A stretch of 64,000 bases of DNA. Source: Clostridium amylolyticum (GTDB lineage: Bacteria; Bacillota; Clostridia; Clostridiales; Clostridiaceae). This document shows positions 1 to 8,465 of the stretch, piece after piece. Position 1 is the first letter of the stretch. Every line of letters starts with the position of its first letter. The notes beneath the pieces were generated by a model. It ran no database searches. It saw only the letters and a program-made list of their open reading frames with translations, and was not told the origin of the DNA. The position numbers and the translations under genes were made by a program. Where the stretch lies: NCBI RefSeq assembly GCF_900142075.1, contig NZ_FQZO01000003.1, positions 124,001 through 188,000 on the forward strand. The letters run 5' to 3'.

Positions 1-362
1 TCTATTATTTTATTAATGCAAGATTTAAGCTCTTCATCTAATTTGTTTTTTTCTTCTATGAGATTCCACATATCCTTCTTCAAAGATGTTATAGAATCTA
101 TATTTTTAAACTTTCCAATAAATTTAAAGGCTTCATCTCTTGATTTTACTGTTATTCCACTGCCGGCGTTCACTGATACTATTTCCATATCTTCAAGAAG
201 CTTAACAGATCTCCTTATAGTTTCTGGAGATACATTATACTGTCCAGCTAAAGTAGACCTTCCATGAATCTTACTGCCCATGGGAAATTCTCCATTAGCA
301 ATTCTGCTTGCAATATCAATAGATATTTGCTGATATATTGGTTTCACTATATTTTCTCCCAC
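1..362 (-). CDS. GntR-family transcriptional regulator, N-terminal part (cut by window edge)
   Basis: Reading frame on the minus strand from a GTG at 362 to the window edge, about 120 codons, with its C-terminus outside the window. An AGGAGGG ribosome site at 369-375 lies 6 nt before the GTG and decides the start. The protein begins VGENIVKPIYQQISIDIASR and continues with a GntR winged helix (residues about 7-75): an IANGEFPMGSKI wing and a recognition helix with YNVSPETIRRSVKLLE. A helical, probably coiled-coil stretch starts near residue 95. GntR proteins of this size often carry an effector domain next; that part is not visible. Its targets are unknown. It is divergent from the SDR gene, and palindromic element 1 lies between them. 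Confidence 0.85.
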   Translation of the reverse strand, partial: MGENIVKPIYQQISIDIASRIANGEFPMGSKIHGRSTLAGQYNVSPETIRRSVKLLEDMEIVSVNAGSGITVKSRDEAFKFIGKFKNIDSITSLKKDMWNLIEEKNKLDEELKSCINKII

Positions 363-496
363 TTATATCCCTCCTGAAGATAATTCTTGCTTAAAATAAT
401 TAGTTATTACAATAACTAGAACAGGTAATTATTATTATTGTTATCATTTAAGATTGTATAGCATATGAAACATATTTTGCAAGTGTGTTCCAATTA

Positions 497-553
497 ATGT
501 CACTACCCCAGGGGCACTACCTTTTTTTGGTAGTGCCCCTGGGGTAGTGACAT
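497..553. repeat. Palindromic element 1 (two CCCCWGGGG cores, 30-nt phase)
   Basis: Perfect 25-nt arms around a T7 loop. Cores are CCCCAGGGG at 506-514 and CCCCTGGGG at 536-544, exactly 30 nt apart. It lies between the divergent GntR and SDR genes and is the only copy in the window not next to a gene 3' end. Confidence 0.95.
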
Positions 554-589
554 ATATTGCTATATCATAAAACACACTATTTAAAATGT

Positions 590-617
590 TTGTGAACATT
601 GCGTATATTGGTATAAT
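590..617 (+). promoter_or_regulatory. Possible sigma-A promoter of the SDR gene
   Basis: A perfect TATAAT at 612-617 follows a weak TTGTGA -35 hexamer at 590-595 with a 16-nt spacer, about 110 nt before the SDR start. Judged by eye in A+T-rich DNA, so only moderately reliable. Confidence 0.4.
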
Positions 618-724
618 ATAAGAGGAAAGATTAACTTTTTATAGAAATAATTACATATTAACTATATATAGTTAATAAAAATTCAATATTACTGTTTTTG
701 GTATTAAAAGGAGGAGAGTGTGTT

Positions 725-1492
725 ATGAGTAGTTTGTTTGATTTAACAGGAAAAGTAGCAATAATTACTGGGGCTTCCAGTGGTATTGGAACACAGCTAG
801 CTAGGGCTTTTGCCAGAGAAGGTGCTGATGTAGCGATACTTGCTAGGAGATATGAGAAGCTGGAAGAGCTGAGTAAGGAAATTGAGGCTATGGGTAGAAA
901 GGTACTTCCTGTAAAATGTGATGTAACTAATGAAGAAAATGTTAAGACTGCAGTAAAAGAGATAATAGATCATTTTGGTAAAATAGATATCCTAGTAAAT
1001 AATGCTGGGGTAGCTGCAGAAGGAGCCGTGGATAGCATAACTGAAGAGGAATGGGATAAAGTGTATAACACCAATGTGAAAGGTGTATTCTTTATGACAA
1101 AGCATGTGGCTAAGGTTATGATTGAGAGAAAGTACGGAAAAATAGTTAACTTAGCATCCATTTATGGAATTACAGGAAGCAAGACTTCACCTGTACATGC
1201 ATACCAAGCTTCTAAAGGTGCTATTGTAAACCTTACCAGAGGTTTAGCTGCATATTGGGGTAAATTTGGTATAACAGTAAACGCTGTAGGACCAAGCCTC
1301 TTTGAAACTGAAATGACTAAAGATGGTTTATTTGAGGAACAGAACCTTAGGATGTATAATGCCTTAGTTCCTTTAGGAAGACCAGGAAAACCAGGAGAGC
1401 TAGATGGAGCGGTAATTTATTTTGCTTCTGATGCTTCCAGCTATACTACTGGGCAAACTCTTTTTGTAGATGGTGGATGGACATCTGTATAG
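725..1492 (+). CDS. SDR-family NAD(P)-dependent oxidoreductase (gluconate 5-dehydrogenase/FabG-like)
   Basis: A 255-residue classical short-chain dehydrogenase. It has the cofactor motif TGASSGIG near the N-terminus, NNAG in the core, and catalytic Ser145, Tyr160 and Lys164 (YQASK). The C-terminal end DGGWTSV is typical of the family. The frame is open upstream to a TTG at 698, but AAAGGAGGA at about 707-715 lies inside that extension, so the ATG at 725 is the likely start. The family oxidises or reduces sugar acids, polyols or acyl chains; sequence alone does not fix the substrate. The layout is closest to gluconate/ketogluconate dehydrogenases. It is monocistronic, with its own terminator at 1630-1667. 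Confidence 0.9.
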   Translation: MSSLFDLTGKVAIITGASSGIGTQLARAFAREGADVAILARRYEKLEELSKEIEAMGRKVLPVKCDVTNEENVKTAVKEIIDHFGKIDILVNNAGVAAEGAVDSITEEEWDKVYNTNVKGVFFMTKHVAKVMIERKYGKIVNLASIYGITGSKTSPVHAYQASKGAIVNLTRGLAAYWGKFGITVNAVGPSLFETEMTKDGLFEEQNLRMYNALVPLGRPGKPGELDGAVIYFASDASSYTTGQTLFVDGGWTSV

Positions 1493-1629
1493 AATTTTAA
1501 CTTAGGAGTTTAGTAAAGTGAGAATAATACTATAACGGTAAGAAATATTTATATATTAGAATATAATTATGTTATAAAAACAATTTTTTTTGAACATACT
1601 ATTAAAATTTAATAATAGTGTATCTTTAG

Positions 1630-1667
1630 AAACTGTAGAGAGTTTTAATGCTCTTTGCAGTTTTTTT
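1630..1667 (+). terminator. Rho-independent terminator after the SDR gene
   Basis: A stem formed by AAACTGTAGAGAG and CTCTTTGCAGTTT is followed by a run of T. It ends the SDR transcript. The remaining bases of the 1493-1861 gap are A+T-rich with no other recognisable signal. Confidence 0.85.
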
Positions 1668-1861
1668 CTTAAATGATAGTATGAAAATGTTGTTACTAAG
1701 TATTTTTTAGTTTTTACAAAGTGAATATTATGTTATATTTTGTCGAAGTTTATTGGACACTATATTAATAAAGTGATAATATTTTCTTAAATAATACAAT
1801 AATAATTGTATGTATTTTAATATACAGTTTTATTAATTTTATTGTTAAGGATAGTGTAAAT

Positions 1862-3568
1862 ATGAAGAAAACGTTTAGAAAGAAAATGTTTATTGTCTTG
1901 CTATTAGTGTTATTTATAAGTTCATTAGGGGTATCATATATTTGGTATTTTAAAAGCAGAAGCATGATTACAGACGAAGTTTTTAAATCAACAAAGATTT
2001 TGGTAGAGGAAAGAAATAAGGATTTTGAGAAAGCCATAAAAGATTTGGATTATATGAGTATGTCTATTTCTGCTAATAATTTAAAAGTAAGCAGAGTTAT
2101 TAGCAATAAATGGGATGATGCTTATCTTAGAATACAGTCCGAAAAAAAATTGCAGGAATACATGGATAGCTTGTATGGCAGCAGAAATTATATATCTACC
2201 ATTGTAATAAGCAATACCATGGGTGATATTTACAAAAGAGGTAGCTCAATTAATGATGATTATATATTAAATCAAAGTTTTTATAATACACTAAAAGATA
2301 AGGGCTTAGAAAGGATAATTGTCCCCTATTATGATAAATACAACAATGTAAAGGAAATATTTATTATAAGAAATATTATTTATAATGAAAAGATAATTGG
2401 ATATTCTATAGTGGGAATGTCTTATGATTATTTGAAAGAAATTTTTGATAAAAATCTACCTCAAAATAGCCTGCTATTTATTAAGAATGATAAAGGAGAT
2501 AATATATATAAGAATTTTACTGATGATTACCAAAATCTTTTATTAGAAACTGAAACGATAAAGATTGAAGAAAACGGATATAAGTTAACAAATATAAAGA
2601 GGGAAAAATATCTAGTAATAAAATTTAATTCTGATTATACAAAATTCAAATTAACAGCAGTGGTGCCAACCAAAAAAATGTTTGCAGATGTTAACAAAAC
2701 ATTGAATAACATACTTGTATTAATACTTGTTGGTATGGGGGCTTTAGTATTTTTAGTAAATTTTATTTCTAGAGAAATAAGTAAAAACGTTCAAATATTA
2801 AGTGAAGGAATGAGGTCTTTTAGCGAAGGCAATTTGGAGGCAAAGGTTAATATAAAAAGTCAGGATGAACTAGGAGAACTGGGTCACTCATTTAATGAAA
2901 TGACAGAGAGAATACAGAACCTTTTAAATAATATAAAGGAAAATGAAAAGGAAAAGGTAAATCTGGAAATTAAAGCTTTGCAGGGGCAAATAAATATGCA
3001 CTTTTTATTCAACACGTTAAACACCATAAAGGATTTATGTTATATACAAAGGGTTACCAATGTAGAAAGGTTAGTTAATTCCTTAATGCAGCTATTGCAT
3101 ATAAGTATGGGTAAAGAGGATGGACTAATAGTCTTAAAAAAAGAAATAGAATATATAGAGCATTATTTAGAAATATATAGATATAAACATTTAGATAATA
3201 TTCAGTGTTTTATTAATGTGGATGAGGATATTATGGAATGTATGGTGTTAAAATTTATACTTCAACCTATAGTTGAAAACTCTATAATTCATGGATTTGA
3301 AGATATGACGGAAAATGTAAAAGGGGTTATTTATATTAAGGGTGCAATAGAAGAAGGGGATATAAGGATAACAATAATAGATAATGGAAAAGGTTTTAAA
3401 ATGGAAGATGAAAATAAAAACTTTACTGGTATTGGAATTGCCAATGTGGATAAGAGAATTAAAATGAATTTTGGACATCGATATGGCATTACTATTAAAA
3501 GTATATTAAATACCTCTACCACTGTAGAATTATTAATACCTTACATAAGGGGGAATACTAATGATTAA
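1862..3568 (+). CDS. YesM-type membrane sensor histidine kinase
   Basis: A 568-residue membrane sensor kinase. There is a transmembrane segment at about 9-28, an extracytoplasmic sensor region to about 275, a second transmembrane segment at about 280-300, and HAMP at about 300-355. A His_kinase domain follows with phospho-acceptor His380 in QINMHFLFNTLN, then an HATPase_c domain (NGKGF, GIGIANV). The Pro that usually precedes His in this family (QINPHFLYNTL) is Met here. The gene overlaps the next response-regulator gene by 8 nt, so the two should be cotranslated and form one system. Its position before a sugar importer suggests it senses the imported glycan, but the ligand is unknown. Confidence 0.92.
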   Translation: MKKTFRKKMFIVLLLVLFISSLGVSYIWYFKSRSMITDEVFKSTKILVEERNKDFEKAIKDLDYMSMSISANNLKVSRVISNKWDDAYLRIQSEKKLQEYMDSLYGSRNYISTIVISNTMGDIYKRGSSINDDYILNQSFYNTLKDKGLERIIVPYYDKYNNVKEIFIIRNIIYNEKIIGYSIVGMSYDYLKEIFDKNLPQNSLLFIKNDKGDNIYKNFTDDYQNLLLETETIKIEENGYKLTNIKREKYLVIKFNSDYTKFKLTAVVPTKKMFADVNKTLNNILVLILVGMGALVFLVNFISREISKNVQILSEGMRSFSEGNLEAKVNIKSQDELGELGHSFNEMTERIQNLLNNIKENEKEKVNLEIKALQGQINMHFLFNTLNTIKDLCYIQRVTNVERLVNSLMQLLHISMGKEDGLIVLKKEIEYIEHYLEIYRYKHLDNIQCFINVDEDIMECMVLKFILQPIVENSIIHGFEDMTENVKGVIYIKGAIEEGDIRITIIDNGKGFKMEDENKNFTGIGIANVDKRIKMNFGHRYGITIKSILNTSTTVELLIPYIRGNTND

Positions 3569-5189
3569 TATTTTATTGGTAGATGACGATGTGTTAGTGT
3601 TAACTAAAATAAAGCAACTTATATTATTCTTAAAATCTGACTATCAAGTGGTTAAAGATGTTACCAGCGCTAAAGAAGCATTAGAATTTTCAAGAAATAA
3701 TGAAGTGGATATTTTAATTACTGATATGAAAATGCCTAAAATGGACGGAATAGATTTAATAAAAGAGGTAAAAAAACTTAACATTAATATTCAAATTATT
3801 GCCATAAGCAGTTATGAAGATTTCTATTATGTAAAAGAAAGCTTAAAAGAAGGCTCTATTGACTATATTTTAAAGTATAGTTTAAATGAAGAAACACTTA
3901 AATCCGCGTTAGATAATGCTAAGAGAAGAATTTTAACTAATAAAAGTTTGCAAGTAACTAAATTAGAGAGAGACAAGCTTATTAAAAGCAGTAAGGTACT
4001 TTTAAAAAAGGAATTTTTAACTGAACTTCTTCAAGGAGAGGTTAGCAAAGATAACATTATAAAAAACTTCAAGGATTATGATTTAAATATTGATTATGGT
4101 AATTTAATTATTATTATCTGCGAAATCGATAATTATAGAGTAATAACAGAAGATTTTGATGATAAAGATAAGAAAATATTTAAAGATGCTGCTTTTGACA
4201 TAATATCAAAGGTATTAGAGAAAACTCAAAGAAAAGAAATAATTTATTTAAGGAATGGAGAATATGTTATTTTCATGTCTTCAGACCAAAAGAGCAATCT
4301 ATATACCATTAATGGTGCATCTCAGTATGCTGAAAGAATAAGTGATAATCTAGAAAGGTTATTAAACATAGAGGTTTCCATTAGTATAAGTAATTGCTGT
4401 AATAACTTAACAGATATATCAAAGGTATATTCAAATGCTAAGAATAAGTTAAAAAAGAAGTTTTTTGAAGGTAAAGGAAAAGTATATAACGCTTTTGAAA
4501 GAAGCACTGGTGTACAGGTAATAAAAAATAATTTTGACTTTAACAAAAGAGAAATTATTGACAAACTTAAAAAAGGAGATGACAGTTTATTAAATGACAT
4601 TAACTTGCTTTTTAATAAATATAAAGAAGAAAGATACCCCTTTGAGATTATAGAGTTAACTGCAATTGAAATGTTAAATGTTGGAAATGACGTAATTAAA
4701 GATTATAAAATTAACATTGACACTGGGAAGTATAATATGAATGTTCTTTATAGAAATATTTATAAGTACGAAACTATTGAAGACATAAATGAGCTCATTG
4801 TTTCATTTTACGTCACTATTCTTTCTAATGTTAATAAAATAAATAAACTTCTGGATGCTAGTTATAGTAAATATACCGTTAAGTGTATAAATTATATTGA
4901 AAAAAATTATTCAAAACAGGCATCCCTGCAAGAAGCAGCAGATTTTATAGGTGTTAATGCTGCGTATTTAAGTAAAATATTCAAAGAAGATGTAGGAGAA
5001 AATTTTGTGGAATATTTAAATAAGCATAGGATTAAAAGTGCACAGGAGCTAATAAAGTCAAAAAAGTATTCTATTAAAGAGATTTGTGTTATGGTAGGTT
5101 TTGCAAATTATAACTATTTTTTTAAGGTTTTTAGACAAGTAACGAATTTAACACCATCAGAATTTCAAAAAAATATAAAAATTTTATAG
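3561..5189 (+). CDS. AraC-type response regulator (YesN-like)
   Basis: A 542-residue response regulator. The receiver domain (1-120) has the acidic cluster DDD at 8-10, phospho-acceptor Asp55 (ITDMKMPKMDG), and the conserved Lys in YILKYS. A central region of about 300 residues has no motif I recognise. The C-terminus has two helix-turn-helix units of the AraC family (AADFIGVNAAYLSKIFKED, then KEICVMVGFANYNYFFKVFR). The start overlaps the kinase gene by 8 nt. It probably activates the adjacent importer and glycosidase operon when phosphorylated by the upstream kinase, as is usual for YesM/YesN pairs. Confidence 0.93.
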   Translation: MINILLVDDDVLVLTKIKQLILFLKSDYQVVKDVTSAKEALEFSRNNEVDILITDMKMPKMDGIDLIKEVKKLNINIQIIAISSYEDFYYVKESLKEGSIDYILKYSLNEETLKSALDNAKRRILTNKSLQVTKLERDKLIKSSKVLLKKEFLTELLQGEVSKDNIIKNFKDYDLNIDYGNLIIIICEIDNYRVITEDFDDKDKKIFKDAAFDIISKVLEKTQRKEIIYLRNGEYVIFMSSDQKSNLYTINGASQYAERISDNLERLLNIEVSISISNCCNNLTDISKVYSNAKNKLKKKFFEGKGKVYNAFERSTGVQVIKNNFDFNKREIIDKLKKGDDSLLNDINLLFNKYKEERYPFEIIELTAIEMLNVGNDVIKDYKINIDTGKYNMNVLYRNIYKYETIEDINELIVSFYVTILSNVNKINKLLDASYSKYTVKCINYIEKNYSKQASLQEAADFIGVNAAYLSKIFKEDVGENFVEYLNKHRIKSAQELIKSKKYSIKEICVMVGFANYNYFFKVFRQVTNLTPSEFQKNIKIL

Positions 5190-5292
5190 TAAATACAAAA
5201 ATAGTGTAGTCCTTTACAGGCCTGCATTTTTTTATAATAAAGGTAGAAAGTAATTAAAATAATTTGTATAAAAATAAGGGGAGGAATATTTT

Positions 5293-6543
5293 ATGAAAAG
5301 AAACTTTGTAAAAGGAATCAAAGCACTTCTTTGTGTAACTTTAGTTGGAACAGCTTTGGTTGGATGTTCTTCAGGAAATGCTAACAAAAGTGAAAAAGTA
5401 ACAGATGGCAAGATCGTTTTAAAGTATGCCACTGGTGACTCAGGTCCTGCGGTAGAGGTTCAGGAAGAGATTGTAAAGGAATTCAATAATTCTCAAGAAA
5501 AAATTGAAGTTAAGCTAGAAACTTACGGTACTGCTTTTGACCAAAAGCTAGCAGCTGCTATTGGCGCAGGAACAGCACCAGATGTTGTTAAAATGTGGAA
5601 TTTTCCTGCTTATTATAAAAGCTTAGTACCTTTAAATGACTACATAGATAAGCTAGAGGATAAAAAGGATTTTTATAGCACATTATTTAATTACGCAAAT
5701 ATGAAAGATAAAATATATGGAATGCCAATAGGATTCTCTACCAGAGCAATTCACTATAATAAGGATTTAGTTGAAAAAGCAGGAGTGGAAATAAAGGATA
5801 GCTGGAATTTTAATGATTTTAAAGAAGCTTCCAAAAAGATAACTAAAGGAGACAATTATGGATTTTATTTTTACTATAACCCTGATCCATATGCTCTAGA
5901 ATCTTTCTTATGGTCCAATGGCGGTGAATGGTTAAATGATGCAGGTAAGCCTGTTATAAATAGCCGAAATAATAAAGAAGTATTACAAGCATTGCATGAC
6001 ATGGTTTATAAAGATAAGGTAGCTTTTGCAGCTAACCTTGGAGATGATTTTGGCCAGGCGTTTTCTTCAGGAAAATATGGTTTTGCAGAAATGGGTAAAT
6101 GGTTCATACCTTCAATAAATGATACAGGATTAAAGTTAGGAATAGCTCCTATGCCTGGTTTTAAAGATGGTAATGGAATGAGTGCAGTACATGCAGCTTT
6201 TCTTTCTGTAACTACAAGTTCAAAGAATCAAGATGCTGCTTGGGAATTTATAAAATTCTATACATCTAAAGAATCAACAAAGAAACTACAAAAAATAGAA
6301 ATGCCAGTAAGAGAATCTGTGGCTAAGGAATTAGGATTATTAGATGATGCTCAAATAAAACCTTTCTATACTATGCTAGAAAGATCCGTATCAAAGAGAC
6401 CATCCTTAGTTAAATCTGAAAAATGGCCAGAAGTTAGTTCAGAAGTGGCAGCAGGTTTAGAATCTATATTTGCTCAACAAAATGCTGATGTTAGCAAAAT
6501 ATTAGATGATGTTCAGAAAAAAGTAGAAGAAATAACTAAATAG
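5293..6543 (+). CDS. CUT1 sugar ABC transporter substrate-binding lipoprotein
   Basis: A 416-residue extracellular solute-binding protein (SBP_bac_1 type). The N-terminus has a lipoprotein signal peptide with lipobox LVGC, giving a lipidated Cys at residue 25 followed by SSGNANKS. The ribosome site GGGGAGG precedes the ATG. Family features include GAGTAPDVVKMW and GIAPMPGFKDGNGMS. It is followed by two permease genes, with a strong hairpin between that may set the usual excess of binding protein. Glycosidases encoded downstream suggest an oligosaccharide ligand. No ATPase gene lies near, so a shared MsmK/UgpC-type ATPase encoded elsewhere is likely. Confidence 0.93.
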   Translation: MKRNFVKGIKALLCVTLVGTALVGCSSGNANKSEKVTDGKIVLKYATGDSGPAVEVQEEIVKEFNNSQEKIEVKLETYGTAFDQKLAAAIGAGTAPDVVKMWNFPAYYKSLVPLNDYIDKLEDKKDFYSTLFNYANMKDKIYGMPIGFSTRAIHYNKDLVEKAGVEIKDSWNFNDFKEASKKITKGDNYGFYFYYNPDPYALESFLWSNGGEWLNDAGKPVINSRNNKEVLQALHDMVYKDKVAFAANLGDDFGQAFSSGKYGFAEMGKWFIPSINDTGLKLGIAPMPGFKDGNGMSAVHAAFLSVTTSSKNQDAAWEFIKFYTSKESTKKLQKIEMPVRESVAKELGLLDDAQIKPFYTMLERSVSKRPSLVKSEKWPEVSSEVAAGLESIFAQQNADVSKILDDVQKKVEEITK

Positions 6544-6554
6544 TACTACCTTAG

Positions 6555-6598
6555 TTTAAGTTTAAGGTTAATTAGATGTAATTAGCCTTAAACTTAAA
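6555..6598 (+). promoter_or_regulatory. Intercistronic hairpin between binding protein and permeases
   Basis: Nearly perfect inverted repeat: TTTAAGTTTAAGG and its complement, with inner TTAATT/AATTA pairs and a short loop, about 19-nt arms. There is no T-run, so it is more likely an mRNA-stabilising or processing hairpin than a full terminator. The rest of the gap to 6741 is made of degenerate AGCAATTAT/AGTAATTAAT-like repeats. Confidence 0.7.
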
Positions 6599-6741
6599 TA
6601 TTATATTAGCGATTAGTCCAAGTAGTTACAAGAGCAATTATCTTAGTAATTAATCCAAGGATTATATTAGTTCTAACCTAGCCAATTACTTTAGCAATTA
6701 TATTGGAATTAGTCAAAGCAATTACTTAAAGGAGGATGGTT

Positions 6742-7614
6742 ATGTATCTTAAAGGAAAGCAAAAAGTTATTCCATATTTATTTATATCTCCTTGGATAAT
6801 AGGTTTTTTAGTATTTACCCTGTTTCCCTTAATATTCTCGTTATTTATGAGTTTTCATAATTGGAGCATAACTGGAGAAAGAATTTTTATTGGATTTAAT
6901 AATTATAAAACTATGTTTGCAGATGAAAATTTTTATAAATCTCTTACAATTACACTTAAATATGCATTGTTTTTAGTGCCTTTTAATGTAGGAATAGCAT
7001 TATTATTAGCATTGCTTCTAAATACCAACATTAAAAAAATTGGTATATTTAAAACTATATTCTACTTACCAAGCATTATTTCCGGAGTTGCTTTAGCTAT
7101 GATATGGACATGGATTCTTGGAGATAAAGGAATTTTAAACTATTTATTATCAGTTTTAGGCTTAGACCCTATTCCTTGGCTTAGAAGTCCTAAAGCAGCT
7201 TTGTGGGCTGTAGTACTTGCCACTGTATGGGCTCAAGGCTCTATGATGTTAGTGTTCTTAACTGGTCTAAAATCTATACCAAATCAAGTATATGAAGCAG
7301 CTGAAATAGATGGAGCTGGAGGATTAAAAAAATTCTTTAAAATAACAATTCCTCTTTTAAGTCCAACTATTGTGTATAACCTTATTATGGCAATAATAGC
7401 ATCTTTCCAGCAGTTAACTGTAGTAATGAATTTAACTAATGGGGGACCTGTTAAATCTACCTACATGTATGCATTATATGTATATCAAAATGCTTTTGTA
7501 AAATTCAAGCTTGGATATGCAGCAGCAAATGCTTGGGTGATGTTTTTAATAATTTTATCTTTAACAGGATTAGTATTTTATATTTCTAAAAAATGGACTT
7601 ATTACGAGGTTTAG
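6742..7614 (+). CDS. CUT1 sugar ABC transporter permease (MalF/UgpA type)
   Basis: A 290-residue permease with about six transmembrane helices. The cytoplasmic EAA loop reads YEAAEIDGAGGLKKFFKITI, the contact site for the ATPase. The N-terminus IPYLFISPWIIGFLVFTLFP is typical of the MalF-like partner. An in-frame ATG at 6736 overlaps the ribosome site AAAGGAGG (6728-6735), so the ATG at 6742 with 6-nt spacing is preferred. The gene ends at the ribosome site of the second permease gene, so the two are translationally coupled. Confidence 0.93.
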   Translation: MYLKGKQKVIPYLFISPWIIGFLVFTLFPLIFSLFMSFHNWSITGERIFIGFNNYKTMFADENFYKSLTITLKYALFLVPFNVGIALLLALLLNTNIKKIGIFKTIFYLPSIISGVALAMIWTWILGDKGILNYLLSVLGLDPIPWLRSPKAALWAVVLATVWAQGSMMLVFLTGLKSIPNQVYEAAEIDGAGGLKKFFKITIPLLSPTIVYNLIMAIIASFQQLTVVMNLTNGGPVKSTYMYALYVYQNAFVKFKLGYAAANAWVMFLIILSLTGLVFYISKKWTYYEV

Positions 7615-7622
7615 GAGGGATT

Positions 7623-8450
7623 ATGGTGAAATCAAAAGTATCTAAAGTTGCAACATATAGTATTCTTGTAATATTATCCATAGCATTTTTGTTTCCGCTT
7701 TTTTGGGCTTTCATTACGGCTGTAAAATCTCCAGGAGAGCTTGCTAAATATCCTCCAACCTTTTTTCCAAAGGAAATACATTGGGAGAACTTTGCCAAAG
7801 CTTGGAATTCACAGCCCTTTACAAAGTATTTAATAAACTCAGTTATTGTCACAGTGCTAGCTGTAATAGGTATGACCTTTTCCAGCGCCTTAGTGGCATA
7901 TGGCTTTGCTAGGTTTGAATTTAAAGGCAACAAGATTATGTTTACCTTATTGCTATCTACTATGATGATTCCATGGGATGTACTAGTTATACCTCTATAT
8001 ATGCAATATAACTTTTTTGGATGGTTAAATACATTAAAACCTTTAATAGTTCCTGCGTATTTTGGAGGAGCCTTTTATATATTTCTTATGAGACAGTTTT
8101 TAAAGACCATTCCTAAAGATTTTGAAGAGGCAGCATTAATAGATGGTGCTAATCATATTCAGATATTTACTAGAATATTTTTACCACTATTAAAGCCACA
8201 GCTTGTACTATCTGCAATAATGTACATGATAGTGGTTTGGAACGATTATCTAGGACCATTAGTATATATTTCAAGTTCAGAAAAATTCACTTTACCTATT
8301 GGTCTATCATTATTTAAGGGAGCTTATACAACAGATTTTACATCCCTTATGGCAATTACTGTAATTATGACTATACCAACTATAATAGCATTCTTTATAG
8401 GACAAAAGCACATATTGAATAACAATGTTAGTGCAGGGATAAAAGGATAA
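7623..8450 (+). CDS. CUT1 sugar ABC transporter permease (MalG/UgpE type)
   Basis: A 275-residue permease with six predicted transmembrane helices and the EAA motif FEEAALIDGANHIQIFTRIF. The C-terminus ends GIKG, common in MalG-type subunits. The frame is open upstream to 7593 inside the previous gene, but AGGAGGG at about 7613-7619 points to the ATG at 7623. It should pair with the preceding permease to form the membrane pore. The GH2 gene follows after about 15 nt, which supports one operon from importer to glycosidases. Confidence 0.93.
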   Translation: MVKSKVSKVATYSILVILSIAFLFPLFWAFITAVKSPGELAKYPPTFFPKEIHWENFAKAWNSQPFTKYLINSVIVTVLAVIGMTFSSALVAYGFARFEFKGNKIMFTLLLSTMMIPWDVLVIPLYMQYNFFGWLNTLKPLIVPAYFGGAFYIFLMRQFLKTIPKDFEEAALIDGANHIQIFTRIFLPLLKPQLVLSAIMYMIVVWNDYLGPLVYISSSEKFTLPIGLSLFKGAYTTDFTSLMAITVIMTIPTIIAFFIGQKHILNNNVSAGIKG

Positions 8451-8465
8451 ATAGGAGAAATGTAT

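Noticed and set aside
5190..5292. Terminator between response regulator and binding protein
   Set aside because: CAGGCCTG next to T-rich sequence is a palindrome without loop and cannot form a good stem; the call is too weak.
7586..7933. Antisense frame opposite the MalG-type permease
   Set aside because: Composition follows from the hydrophobic codons of the real gene; no start signal.
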